Notes: generated by a model from the sequence alone, not told the origin. A stretch of DNA of 7,595 bases from JBBQWZ01 sp043788745 (GCA_043788745.1 JAYVTO010000131.1:1-7595); one strand, 5' to 3'; shown: positions 1 through 7,595, counted from the stretch's first letter. Made by a program: numbers and translations.

Positions 1-136
1 TCTTTCAAAAAACGAAACCAAAAAACACAGAAAGGACCCCAGCAGCGTCCCAACCTGACTCTTCCCCCTTCAGGCTCATTCTCGGATTAGAAAATGCTAC
101 GGTGACCCAGCAAATCCAGCTCGGCAACCATCTGCT

Positions 137-622
137 ATGCTCTCCTCAATGATTTCCCGCCGCGCGCTGATCGCCTTGCTGCCAGTGATCGCCGAAGCCG
201 CTCAAAAGGCCCAAGCCACTGGTAAGCTCGCCTTCTTTACCAGCCAGCAGGCGCGCGACGTCGAAGCAATCGCCGCGCAACTCATCCCATCCGACGACAC
301 ACCGGGGGCCAAGGAAGCTGGTGTGCTCTACTTCATCGATCGCGCCCTCAGCCAATACTTCCCGGAGAAACAGCCTGTCTACACCAAGGGCCTCGCCGAA
401 CTCTCTGGCTTTGCGCGACTCACAAGGGAGCAACAAATCGCAAAGTTGCGCTCCATTGAGAAAACCGAGTTCTTCGAAGCGATCCGCACGCACACCGTGA
501 TGGCCTTCTTTGCCGACCCCAGGTACGGCGGCAACCCCGATCGCATCGGCTGGAAGCTCATTGGCTTTCCAGGCGCGCATAACTATCGGCCCCCGTTCGG
601 CGCCTACGACGCGGAGATCTAG
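137..622 (+). CDS. Gluconate 2-dehydrogenase subunit 3 family protein with Tat signal
   Basis: This is the small (gamma-type) subunit of a periplasmic FAD-dependent sugar or sugar-acid dehydrogenase. In this family it carries the export signal and stabilises the large flavoprotein. The N-terminus shows a twin-arginine motif, SRRALI (residues 7-12), then a short hydrophobic stretch and a plausible AQA cleavage site near residues 25-27. Family-typical blocks follow: LIPSDDTPGAKEAGV (49-63), a FIDRAL helix (66-71), and FFADPRYGGNPD then GWKLIGFPG (124-146). At 161 aa the length is normal for the family. The ATG at 137 is the first in-frame start. The ATG at 149 (Met5) would also keep the Tat motif, and neither has a clear ribosome binding site. 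The next gene starts 3 bases after the stop, so the two are almost certainly one operon. The true substrate (gluconate, fructose, sorbitol or other) cannot be read from this subunit. Confidence 0.88.
   Translation: MLSSMISRRALIALLPVIAEAAQKAQATGKLAFFTSQQARDVEAIAAQLIPSDDTPGAKEAGVLYFIDRALSQYFPEKQPVYTKGLAELSGFARLTREQQIAKLRSIEKTEFFEAIRTHTVMAFFADPRYGGNPDRIGWKLIGFPGAHNYRPPFGAYDAEI
613..616 (+). promoter_or_regulatory. Ribosome binding site of the GMC oxidoreductase
   Basis: GGAG lies inside the last codons of the upstream subunit gene, 9 bases before the ATG at 626. With only 3 bases between the stop and the next start, it supports translational coupling of the pair and fixes the start at 626. Confidence 0.55.
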
Positions 623-625
623 CGG

Positions 626-2263
626 ATGCCGTCCGTCAAGTTCAAACCCACCGACACCGTCGACTTCGTCATCGTCGGCTCAGGCGCCGCCGGCGGCGTG
701 ATGGCCAAAGAGTTGTCTGCCGGGGGCCTCAAGGTCGTCGTCCTCGAACAAGGCCCGTATCATCAACCGCGGGACTTCCAGCACGACGAACTCGATGTCA
801 TCTTTCGCGAGAGCCTCACCAATAACCACGCGCGTCAGCCGAATACGTTTCGGAAAACGGAGAGCGATACCGCTGTCGTCCAACCCGTCGTCGAGTATGG
901 CCAGATGGTTGGCGGCGGCTCCGTTCACTTTACGGCGAACTACTGGCGCTTCCACGAACTCGATTTCGAAGAACGCAGCCGCTTCGGCCCCATTCCCGGC
1001 ACCGGCTTCTCCGATTGGCCCATCCGTTACGCCGACCTCGAACCGCACTACACCAAGGCCGAAGAGGAACTGGGCATTTCCGGACTTGGCGGCGCGAACC
1101 CCTTTGAAGGCCCTCGCTCCAAGCCTTATCCCCTGCCTCCGATGCCCGTCAAGTCCTCCGGCGTCTTGTTCGAGCGCGCCGCGAAGAAGCTCGGCCTGCA
1201 TCCCTACCCCGCGCCTGTCGCCGTGCTCTCAAAATCGTATCGTGGCCGCGGCGCTTGCACGCACTGCGGCTTCTGCGAGAGTTTCGGCTGCGAGATGAAC
1301 GCCAAGTCCAGCACTCTTGCCGCTTTGATCCCGCTCGCCGAAGCCACCGGACGCTGCGAGATTCGCCCCCTCAGTCGAGTTCGGAAGATCGAGGTCGACG
1401 CCGCCGGTCGCGCCACCAGCGTTGTCTATTTCAACGCCGCGGGAATGGAAGTCCGGCAAAAGACCCGTGCCGTTGCGCTCTGCGCGAACGGTGCCGAAAC
1501 GCCGCGTCTCCTGCTGCTGTCGAAGTCGGCGGGATTCCCCAATGGACTCGCCAACTCCAGCGGACTCGTTGGAAAATACCTGATGCTCGACAACGGAACG
1601 CTAACGCTCGGTCTCTTCGACAAACCCTGCAACGAATACAAGAGCATCGTCGTCACGCGCGCCCTCCACGACTTTTACGCCGCCGACGCCAAGCGCGGCT
1701 TCTACGGAGGTGGAGGCCTCGACGCGAGATTCGACTATCAGCCCATCCAGTTCGCCCTGGGCGGCACCCCGCCTCACCTGCCGCGCTGGGGTTCCGGGTA
1801 CAAGAAGATCCTTCGGGAGTACTTCACCCATAGCTCCGGCGTATTGAGCCACTCCACCTGCCTTGCCCTGGAGTCGAACAGCATCTCCCTCGACCCCAAC
1901 GTCAAAGACCATTGGGGTCTGCCTGCCCTGCGCGTGACCTTCAAGAATCACCCCGACGACCTCAAGACCATGGCCTTTCTCGATGCCCGCATGCGTGAAA
2001 TCCTGGACGCCGCCGGCGCACGAAAAATCTGGAGCGATCCCGCCGAGATTTCAGAGACCACCTACTCGCGCCACCTGATGGGCACCTGCCGCATGGGTAC
2101 TGACCCCAAGGCCTCCGTAGTCGACGCCTGGAACCGGTCGCATGACGTGCCTAACCTGTATATTGCCGACGGCAGCAGCTTGGTCACTTCCGGTCGCCAA
2201 CAGCCGACGGCGACGATCCAGGCCCTTGCCTACAGAGCCGCCGCAGGGATCCTCAAGGGCTGA
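626..2263 (+). CDS. GMC family FAD-dependent oxidoreductase, large subunit of a gluconate/polyol-type dehydrogenase
   Basis: This is a glucose-methanol-choline oxidoreductase that should oxidise a sugar, sugar acid or polyol and pass electrons from FAD to an acceptor. Residues 11-43 form the FAD-binding Rossmann start, with GSGAAG at 18-23 and the ribose-binding Glu41. A second FAD-contact motif, GGGS, is at 96-99. A cysteine cluster (C211, C214, C217, C222, pattern CxxCxxCxxxxC) matches the membrane-linked dehydrogenase branch rather than the oxidase branch. The C-terminal GMC domain shows RHLMGTCRMG with catalytic His483, then ADGS at 514-517 and GRQQPT at 523-528. Counting from His483, Gln526 falls where most relatives have Asn or His. 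The protein has no signal peptide of its own, so it is probably co-exported with the Tat-bearing small subunit encoded just upstream. At 545 aa it is full length. No cytochrome c subunit gene lies in the window, so the electron acceptor is unknown. The family call is firm; the substrate is not. Confidence 0.93.
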   Translation: MPSVKFKPTDTVDFVIVGSGAAGGVMAKELSAGGLKVVVLEQGPYHQPRDFQHDELDVIFRESLTNNHARQPNTFRKTESDTAVVQPVVEYGQMVGGGSVHFTANYWRFHELDFEERSRFGPIPGTGFSDWPIRYADLEPHYTKAEEELGISGLGGANPFEGPRSKPYPLPPMPVKSSGVLFERAAKKLGLHPYPAPVAVLSKSYRGRGACTHCGFCESFGCEMNAKSSTLAALIPLAEATGRCEIRPLSRVRKIEVDAAGRATSVVYFNAAGMEVRQKTRAVALCANGAETPRLLLLSKSAGFPNGLANSSGLVGKYLMLDNGTLTLGLFDKPCNEYKSIVVTRALHDFYAADAKRGFYGGGGLDARFDYQPIQFALGGTPPHLPRWGSGYKKILREYFTHSSGVLSHSTCLALESNSISLDPNVKDHWGLPALRVTFKNHPDDLKTMAFLDARMREILDAAGARKIWSDPAEISETTYSRHLMGTCRMGTDPKASVVDAWNRSHDVPNLYIADGSSLVTSGRQQPTATIQALAYRAAAGILKG

Positions 2264-2297
2264 CTCCGCGCAAGAAAGTACTATTTTGCTCGTAAAT

Positions 2298-2333
2298 ATG
2301 AATGGTAATAACATTGCCATCGCTTTACCATAA
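2298..2333 (+). CDS. Possible 11-codon leader peptide
   Basis: An ATG-to-TAA ORF encodes MNGNNIAIALP. It overlaps the inverted-repeat arms at 2302-2308 and 2325-2331 almost exactly, which is the arrangement seen in translation-controlled attenuators upstream of some resistance genes. There is no convincing Shine-Dalgarno sequence; the nearest purine run, around 2272-2278, is too far away. An ORF this short arises easily by chance in AT-rich sequence, so this is a hypothesis only. Confidence 0.15.
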   Translation: MNGNNIAIALP

Positions 2334-2341
2334 GCCGGTAA
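2302..2341 (+). repeat. Alternating inverted repeats GGTAA / TTACC / GGTAA
   Basis: ATGGTAA (2302-2308) is perfectly complementary to TTACCAT (2325-2331), giving a 7-bp stem with a 16-base loop. The TTACC core of the right arm can instead pair with a third arm, GGTAA (2337-2341), as a 5-bp stem with a 7-base loop. The two stems exclude each other. Alternatively, the arms could be half-sites of a protein operator: their centres lie 21 and 12 bases apart. The function is inferred; the repeats themselves are read directly. Confidence 0.4.
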
Positions 2342-2362
2342 CCAGAAGATTAAAATAGCTTT

Positions 2363-2488
2363 ATGGCGAATTTGCCGCAGTATGCCAGGTTCGAGGCCGA
2401 GGCGGAAGGTCAAGAGATCCGGAGCTGCCCTGTGGTCTCCAACTTCCTTCCTAGCCACCCTCATGCTTCGCTGTCACCTCAAGTTTGA
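2363..2488 (+). CDS. Possible small ORF of 41 codons, unrecognised
   Basis: An ATG-to-TGA ORF begins MANLPQYARFEAEAEGQE and continues without a recognisable motif, membrane segment or signal peptide. A good -10-like hexamer, TAAAAT (2351-2356), ends 6 bases before the ATG, as would be expected for a leaderless transcript. There is no Shine-Dalgarno sequence. The acidic start and the Pro/His/Ser-rich end do not suggest a family. It may be a chance reading frame or a remnant. Confidence 0.15.
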   Translation: MANLPQYARFEAEAEGQEIRSCPVVSNFLPSHPHASLSPQV

Positions 2489-2512
2489 CCGTCATAATTC
2501 CCTCTGGTTCGC

Positions 2513-2518
2513 TAGAAT
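2513..2518 (+). promoter_or_regulatory. Candidate -10 box of the exporter gene, leaderless type
   Basis: TAGAAT (4 of 6 matches to TATAAT, including the key TA and final T) ends 6 bases before the ATG at 2525, so transcription would begin at or next to the start codon. This fits the absence of any Shine-Dalgarno sequence there. The only good -35-like hexamer, TTGACC (2485-2490), is 22 bases away, which is too far for a normal spacer. Confidence 0.3.
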
Positions 2519-2524
2519 AATAGA

Positions 2525-4195
2525 ATGTCCGCGCCTCCCAGTGATCCGGTATCCGGATCGAGCGCCATCGCTTCTCCCGTCGGCCCCGTCTACGTCACCA
2601 GCGGAGCGTTCCCTCTTACTCGTGAGCAGTTGATTGGAACGCTGATCGGCCTGCTGCTTTCTCTCCTTCTTGCCGCTCTCGATCAGACGATCGTCGGTAC
2701 GGCGATGCCGCGCATCATTTCGCAGCTCAACGGCTTCGAGCGTTACCCCTGGGTTACCACTGCGTATCTCCTGGCCTCAACCATCGCCGTTCCGATCTTT
2801 GCCAGGCTCTCCGACTTGTACGGACGTAAAGGCTTCTTCCTGTGGGGCGCCGTCCTTTTCGTCGTCTCCTCCGGACTCTGTGGCGCTGCCGGCGAATGGG
2901 AGATTTTTGGCCTTGACGGCATGAACCAACTGATCCTCTTCCGCGGCCTGCAAGGCATCGGCGCGGGCATGATCACCGGACTGCTCTTCACGATCATTGG
3001 CGACATTTTCGCCCCCCGCGAGCGCGGTAAGTATCAGGGCTTGTTCGCGGCCGTATGGGGCCTCGCATCCATTTTCGGGCCGACCCTTGGCGGTTGGCTG
3101 ACTGATTCGCTTTCCTGGCGCTGGACGTTCTACGTCAATCTTCCGGTTGGTGCAATCGCGGTTGCAATGATCGCGCTTGAGTTTCCGAACATCCATCCCC
3201 CCCGTAAGGAGCATGTGATCGATTGGATGGGCGTGTTCACGCTTTCCGGATCCCTGATCCCGCTGCTGCTGGCGCTGACCTGGGTCGCCGACTATGGCTG
3301 GACCTCACCGCGCGTCGTTTGGCTGCTGGCCGTGGCCGTTGTCATGGCGGTGGCGTTTATTTTCGTCGAAAGCCGGGCCGTCGAACCGCTGTTGCCCTTG
3401 AGCTTGTTCAAGAACCGTGTGATCGCGGTCTGCTCGCTCGCCGTCTTCCTGCTCGGCATGGGCATGTTCGGCGTCATTCTCTACTTGCCGCTGTTCATGC
3501 AAGGCGTGCTTGGCATCTCCGCAACAAAGTCCGGCTCGCTGCTGACGCCGCTGATGATCGCCGCTGTCGCAACCAGCATTTTTGCCGGCCAGTATACGTC
3601 GCGCACCGGCAGGTACAAGCTGCCTGCGGTAGGAGGCTCCATCCTGGTCGCGATCGCGATGATTCTGTTCGCGCGCATGGACGGCAACACCACCGAGTTC
3701 GAAGTAATCGTCAACATGGTGATCGCCGGACTCGGCATGGGCGTGATGCAGCCCATCTACACGCTGGCCGTCCAGAACTCCGCGCCTCGTGCCGTCATGG
3801 GCGCGGCCACCGCGTCCACGCAGTTCTTCCGATCGATCGGCAGTACGCTGGGCGTCGCGATTTTCGGGTCCATGCTGCTGACGCTGTACAAGAACGACTT
3901 CAACGCGGCCGTACCGAAGGGCGTGCCGGCCCTGGCGCTAAAGCCGTTTGCGAATCCTCTGATGCTGGTGCAGATCAAGCCGCGGCTGGTTGCGGCGTTC
4001 GGACAGTATCCGGGCGGGAAAGAGTTGCTCGACCAGTTGATGGGTAACGTGCGAGTAGCGCTGATTCACGGCCTGCAAGTAATCTTTCTCGCAGGCGCGG
4101 TCGCGATGGCGCTCGGCATCGTAGTCAATCTGATGCTGCCGGAAGTGCCTCTGCGCACCATGGAAGGCGAGGCACCGGCTCCAGCGATGGAGTAG
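2525..4195 (+). CDS. MFS transporter, DHA2 (EmrB/QacA-like) 14-helix drug exporter
   Basis: This is an inner-membrane proton-driven exporter of the drug:H+ antiporter-2 family. A 35-residue cytoplasmic leader precedes helix 1. The hallmark motifs appear in order: LDQTIVGTAMPRI (52-64, motif D1), ARLSDLYGRKGFF (93-105, motif A), LILFRGLQGIGAGM (136-149, motif B with Arg140), and GLASIFGPTLGGW (179-191, antiporter motif C), followed by WRWTFYVNLPVG (198-209). A polar stretch at about 456-508 before the last helix (about 510-538) is the usual large loop between helices 13 and 14. At 556 aa it is full length for DHA2. There is no HlyD/EmrA-type adaptor or outer-membrane partner beside it, and no regulator gene in the window, so substrate and control are unknown. 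The start at 2525 places helix 1 correctly but has no ribosome binding site. It converges on typA downstream. Confidence 0.92.
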   Translation: MSAPPSDPVSGSSAIASPVGPVYVTSGAFPLTREQLIGTLIGLLLSLLLAALDQTIVGTAMPRIISQLNGFERYPWVTTAYLLASTIAVPIFARLSDLYGRKGFFLWGAVLFVVSSGLCGAAGEWEIFGLDGMNQLILFRGLQGIGAGMITGLLFTIIGDIFAPRERGKYQGLFAAVWGLASIFGPTLGGWLTDSLSWRWTFYVNLPVGAIAVAMIALEFPNIHPPRKEHVIDWMGVFTLSGSLIPLLLALTWVADYGWTSPRVVWLLAVAVVMAVAFIFVESRAVEPLLPLSLFKNRVIAVCSLAVFLLGMGMFGVILYLPLFMQGVLGISATKSGSLLTPLMIAAVATSIFAGQYTSRTGRYKLPAVGGSILVAIAMILFARMDGNTTEFEVIVNMVIAGLGMGVMQPIYTLAVQNSAPRAVMGAATASTQFFRSIGSTLGVAIFGSMLLTLYKNDFNAAVPKGVPALALKPFANPLMLVQIKPRLVAAFGQYPGGKELLDQLMGNVRVALIHGLQVIFLAGAVAMALGIVVNLMLPEVPLRTMEGEAPAPAME

Positions 4196-4239
4196 CGCGG
4201 ACCTCTCGGCCCGCGCGGGTACGCGACTGTACGGTCGCG
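4195..4239. terminator. Twin hairpins between convergent genes
   Basis: Two adjacent stems lie between the stop codons of the exporter and typA. The first pairs GCGCGG (4195-4200) with CCGCGC (4211-4216). Inside it, after an A-C mismatch, CC (4202-4203) pairs with GG (4208-4209) around a TCTC loop. The second pairs CGCGAC (4222-4227) with GTCGCG (4234-4239) around a 6-base loop. Neither has a T-tract on either strand, so intrinsic termination would be atypical. They may mark 3' ends or block read-through from both sides. Confidence 0.45.
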
Positions 4240-4252
4240 CTCATTGTGATCG

Positions 4253-6046
<1,794 letters not shown>

Positions 6047-6056
6047 TTTGTGGGTG

Positions 6057-6084
6057 GAAATACCATGTTCGCACGGCGCGGCAA
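6057..6084 (-). promoter_or_regulatory. Candidate typA promoter
   Basis: Reading the minus strand, TTGCCG (6084-6079) and TATTTC (6062-6057) are separated by 16 bases, and the -10 box is preceded by an extended TGn. Initiation would fall only a few bases before the ATG at 6046, giving a nearly leaderless mRNA. This is consistent with the weak Shine-Dalgarno context, but the hexamers are poor matches. Confidence 0.25.
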
Positions 6085-6101
6085 GGCTCTGTCAGAGGAT
6101 T

Positions 6102-6110
6102 TGTTAATAT
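6102..6110 (+). promoter_or_regulatory. Candidate extended -10 promoter of der
   Basis: TGTTAATAT provides an extended -10 element: TGn followed by TAATAT at 6105-6110. Transcription would start near 6117, leaving a leader of about 13 bases before the GTG at 6130. No -35 box stands out, which an extended -10 can tolerate. It sits in the 83-base divergent region shared with typA. Confidence 0.35.
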
Positions 6111-6129
6111 TGCGTGCGAGAATAGGGGT

Positions 6130-7428
6130 GTGCCCCTACCTAGCGTTGTGATTGTCGGCCGGCCGAACGTCGGTAAGTCGACCTTGTTCAACGTCATTCT
6201 TGGAAAACGCAGGTCGATCGTGGGGGACGAACCCGGCATCACGCGCGACCGCATTCGCGGCGAGGCGACGCATCGCGGCAAGGCGTTTGAACTGATCGAT
6301 ACCGGCGGCATCATTCCGAACGACGAGGAAATGATTCCGTCGCAGATCCTGAAGCAGGCGCGCGTTGCACTCGAAGATGCCGCACAGATTATCTATCTGA
6401 TTGACGGGCGTACCGAGATCACGGGGTCGGACCGCGACCTCGCAAAGATCCTACGCAAACTCGGCAAACCCGTGACGCTGGTGGTCAACAAGATCGATCA
6501 CGAGCGCCGTGAAGGCTTGGCGAACGACTTCCATTCGTTCGGTTTCAAGGACCTCTTTCCGATTTCGGCCGAGCACAAACTGGGCATCGGCGAACTGCTC
6601 GACCATATCACGGAGAACTTCGAGTCCACGCCCATTGTCGACCCGGAAGCACCGGTTGTCGTCGAACCGAAGCGCATCAAGGTCGCAATCATCGGGCGGC
6701 CAAACGTCGGCAAGTCGACTCTCTTGAATGCACTGGTCGGCGGCGAGCGCTCGATCGTTTCGCCGATTGCCGGCACCACCCGCGACGCGGTGGACGAGAT
6801 GGTCGTCAACAACGGCGTCGAGTATGTCTTTGTCGATACGGCCGGCATTCGGCGCAAGGGCAAGACGAAGCTTATGGCGGAAAAGCTAAGCGTCGTGATG
6901 GCGCGCCGGCACATCCGCATGGCCAACGTCGTGATCGTGGTGCTTGAGGCGAGCGAGGGCATGGTCGGCCTCGACGCGACGATTGCGGGCTACGCGCACG
7001 AAGAAGGCCGGGCCGTAATTCTCTGCGTCAACAAGTGGGACGTTACCAAAGAGAAGAATCGGAAGACCTACACCCAGGCGATCCGCGACCATTTGAAGTT
7101 CCTGGAGTACGCGCCGATCACCTACATTTCGGCGAAAGAGAAGAAGGGCACCGAAGCCCTGTTCCCGATCATCGAGACCGCCTACGACAACGCGTCGAAG
7201 CGCATCCCAACGGGCGAACTGAATCGCTTCGCCGAAACGCTCGATTTCGGACTCGACCTCAAGGTCTACTACATCACGCAGGCGTCTATGCGCCCCCCGA
7301 CGTTCCTGTTCTTTACGAACAAAGGCGGCGGCTTGCACTTCTCGAGCGAACGGAATCTGATGAACCGGCTCCGCAAGCGTTTCGGGTTCGAGGGAACACC
7401 GATCGTGGTCAAGGCGAAGCGGCGATAG
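6130..7428 (+). CDS. der: Ribosome assembly GTPase Der (EngA)
   Basis: This essential GTPase has two tandem G domains and acts in late 50S subunit assembly. Domain 1 has GRPNVGKST (10-18), the switch I GITRD (36-40), DTGG (57-60), NKID (120-123) and SAE (146-148). An acidic linker (about 165-180) leads to domain 2 with GRPNVGKST (189-197), TTRD (216-219), DTAG (236-239), NKWD (301-304) and SAK (334-336). The C-terminal KH-like RNA-binding domain spans about 355-432. At 432 aa it matches the shorter Bacillus-type length rather than the roughly 490 aa enterobacterial form. The start is GTG at 6130: it gives the usual few residues before VVIVGRPNVGKS. The AGGGG at 6124-6128 is too close to the start to serve as a normal ribosome binding site. 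A later in-frame GTG at 6148 would trim the first beta strand and is less likely. Confidence 0.97.
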   Translation: MPLPSVVIVGRPNVGKSTLFNVILGKRRSIVGDEPGITRDRIRGEATHRGKAFELIDTGGIIPNDEEMIPSQILKQARVALEDAAQIIYLIDGRTEITGSDRDLAKILRKLGKPVTLVVNKIDHERREGLANDFHSFGFKDLFPISAEHKLGIGELLDHITENFESTPIVDPEAPVVVEPKRIKVAIIGRPNVGKSTLLNALVGGERSIVSPIAGTTRDAVDEMVVNNGVEYVFVDTAGIRRKGKTKLMAEKLSVVMARRHIRMANVVIVVLEASEGMVGLDATIAGYAHEEGRAVILCVNKWDVTKEKNRKTYTQAIRDHLKFLEYAPITYISAKEKKGTEALFPIIETAYDNASKRIPTGELNRFAETLDFGLDLKVYYITQASMRPPTFLFFTNKGGGLHFSSERNLMNRLRKRFGFEGTPIVVKAKRR

Positions 7429-7430
7429 CG

Positions 7431-7452
7431 CAGGCACGCAAGAGGCTGCCTG
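7431..7452 (+). terminator. Weak hairpin just after der
   Basis: CAGGCA (7431-7436) pairs with TGCCTG (7447-7452) across a 10-base loop, starting 2 bases after the der stop codon. It lacks a following T-tract, so it is at best a weak 3'-end structure. Confidence 0.25.
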
Positions 7453-7490
7453 GCTTCGCACCGGTCGTTTTCGTTAGGCCAGAGATCGTA

Positions 7491-7590
7491 CCGAACGAAG
7501 CCATCTCTTCCGTTGCGAAAGACGGAACCCAGCGGGCCACCCGGCACCGTCGCTACGTCGCAGTTCTGGCGCGCCGAACGAAGCCAACTC
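7491..7590. repeat. Short direct and inverted repeats in the non-coding tract after der
   Basis: CCGAACGAAGCCA occurs at 7491-7503 and again at 7574-7586. With the following four bases, 16 of 17 positions match (CCGAACGAAGCCAtCTC and CCGAACGAAGCCAaCTC), 83 bases apart. A partial inverted copy, TGGCTTCG, lies at 7451-7458. Between the direct copies, TTCCGT (7508-7513) and ACGGAA (7522-7527) form a 6-bp stem with an 8-base loop. The tract reaches the window edge, so only part of any array is visible. Confidence 0.45.
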
Positions 7591-7595
7591 GCGAG

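Larger units (their letters stand above)
2264..2524. other. Structured, partly AT-rich intergenic region before the exporter gene
   Basis: This is a 261-base gap between the GMC gene and the exporter. Its first 100 bases are clearly more AT-rich than the flanking genes. It contains a TACTAT -10-like box (2279-2284), an 11-codon ORF overlapping inverted repeats (2298-2333), a TAAAAT box (2351-2356) before a 41-codon ORF, and a TTGACC / TAGAAT pair near the exporter start. I see no tRNA and no classical riboswitch, and no T-tract terminator for the operon upstream. Confidence 0.6.

Noticed and set aside
54..74. Inverted repeat CCTGA / TCAGG upstream of the first gene
   Set aside because: It has only 5 bp with an 11-base loop and no T-tract. 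The A-rich stretch at 1-35 is too far away to make it a terminator for a minus-strand gene. Nothing else in 1-136 looks like a firm promoter.
146..580. Antisense frame opposite the small dehydrogenase subunit
   Set aside because: The small subunit has clear family motifs. The antisense frame has none and reflects the lack of stops in GC-rich DNA.
2051..2464. Minus-strand 137-codon frame covering the gap after the GMC gene
   Set aside because: More than half of it is antisense to the conserved GMC C-terminal domain. The gap portion has a few hydrophobic residues but no motif or ribosome binding site.
3223..4047. Long 274-codon frame inside the exporter gene
   Set aside because: It is Arg/Gly/His-rich, as expected for an out-of-frame reading of GC-rich coding DNA, and it lies wholly inside a convincing membrane transporter.
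7269..7547. Minus-strand frame open from the right edge, overlapping the 3' end of der
   Set aside because: It overlaps der antisense by about 160 bases, its start is an arbitrary GTG, and it shows no recognisable domain. The repeat content of the non-overlapping part explains the open frame better than a gene does.

Overview
The window is a moderately high-GC bacterial chromosome segment with five complete genes. Gene families and style suggest Acidobacteriota, perhaps Bryobacterales/Solibacter-like. That placement rests on the Tat-borne gluconate-dehydrogenase-like subunit, the GMC subtype and the short repeats at the right edge. It is an inference: no rRNA or other taxonomic marker is present.

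Layout, left to right. (1) Bases 137-2263 hold a tight two-gene operon on the + strand: a small Tat-signal subunit of the gluconate 2-dehydrogenase subunit-3 family, then, 3 bases later, its FAD-binding GMC oxidoreductase partner. Together they should form a periplasmic sugar, sugar-acid or polyol dehydrogenase. No cytochrome c subunit is present here. (2) Bases 2264-2524 are a 261-base gap, AT-rich in its first half. It carries alternating GGTAA/TTACC arms over an 11-codon ORF, and two -10-like hexamers each placed 6 bases before an ATG. (3) Bases 2525-4195 encode a 14-helix DHA2-type major facilitator drug exporter. (4) Bases 4196-4252 separate convergent genes and contain two adjacent GC-rich hairpins. 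(5) Bases 4253-6046 on the - strand encode the ribosome-associated GTPase TypA/BipA. (6) An 83-base divergent promoter region separates it from (7) Der/EngA, the double-GTPase 50S assembly factor, at 6130-7428 on the + strand. (8) Bases 7429-7595 have no convincing gene, but carry short direct and inverted repeats that look like the edge of a degenerate repeat tract.

The right half is housekeeping: two translational GTPases back to back. The left half is accessory metabolism and export. I see no CRISPR array, transposase, phage gene, tRNA or rRNA. I did not find a clear new multi-gene system. The best leads are the structured gap before the exporter, the Gln substitution at the second catalytic position of the GMC enzyme, and the repeat tract at the right edge.
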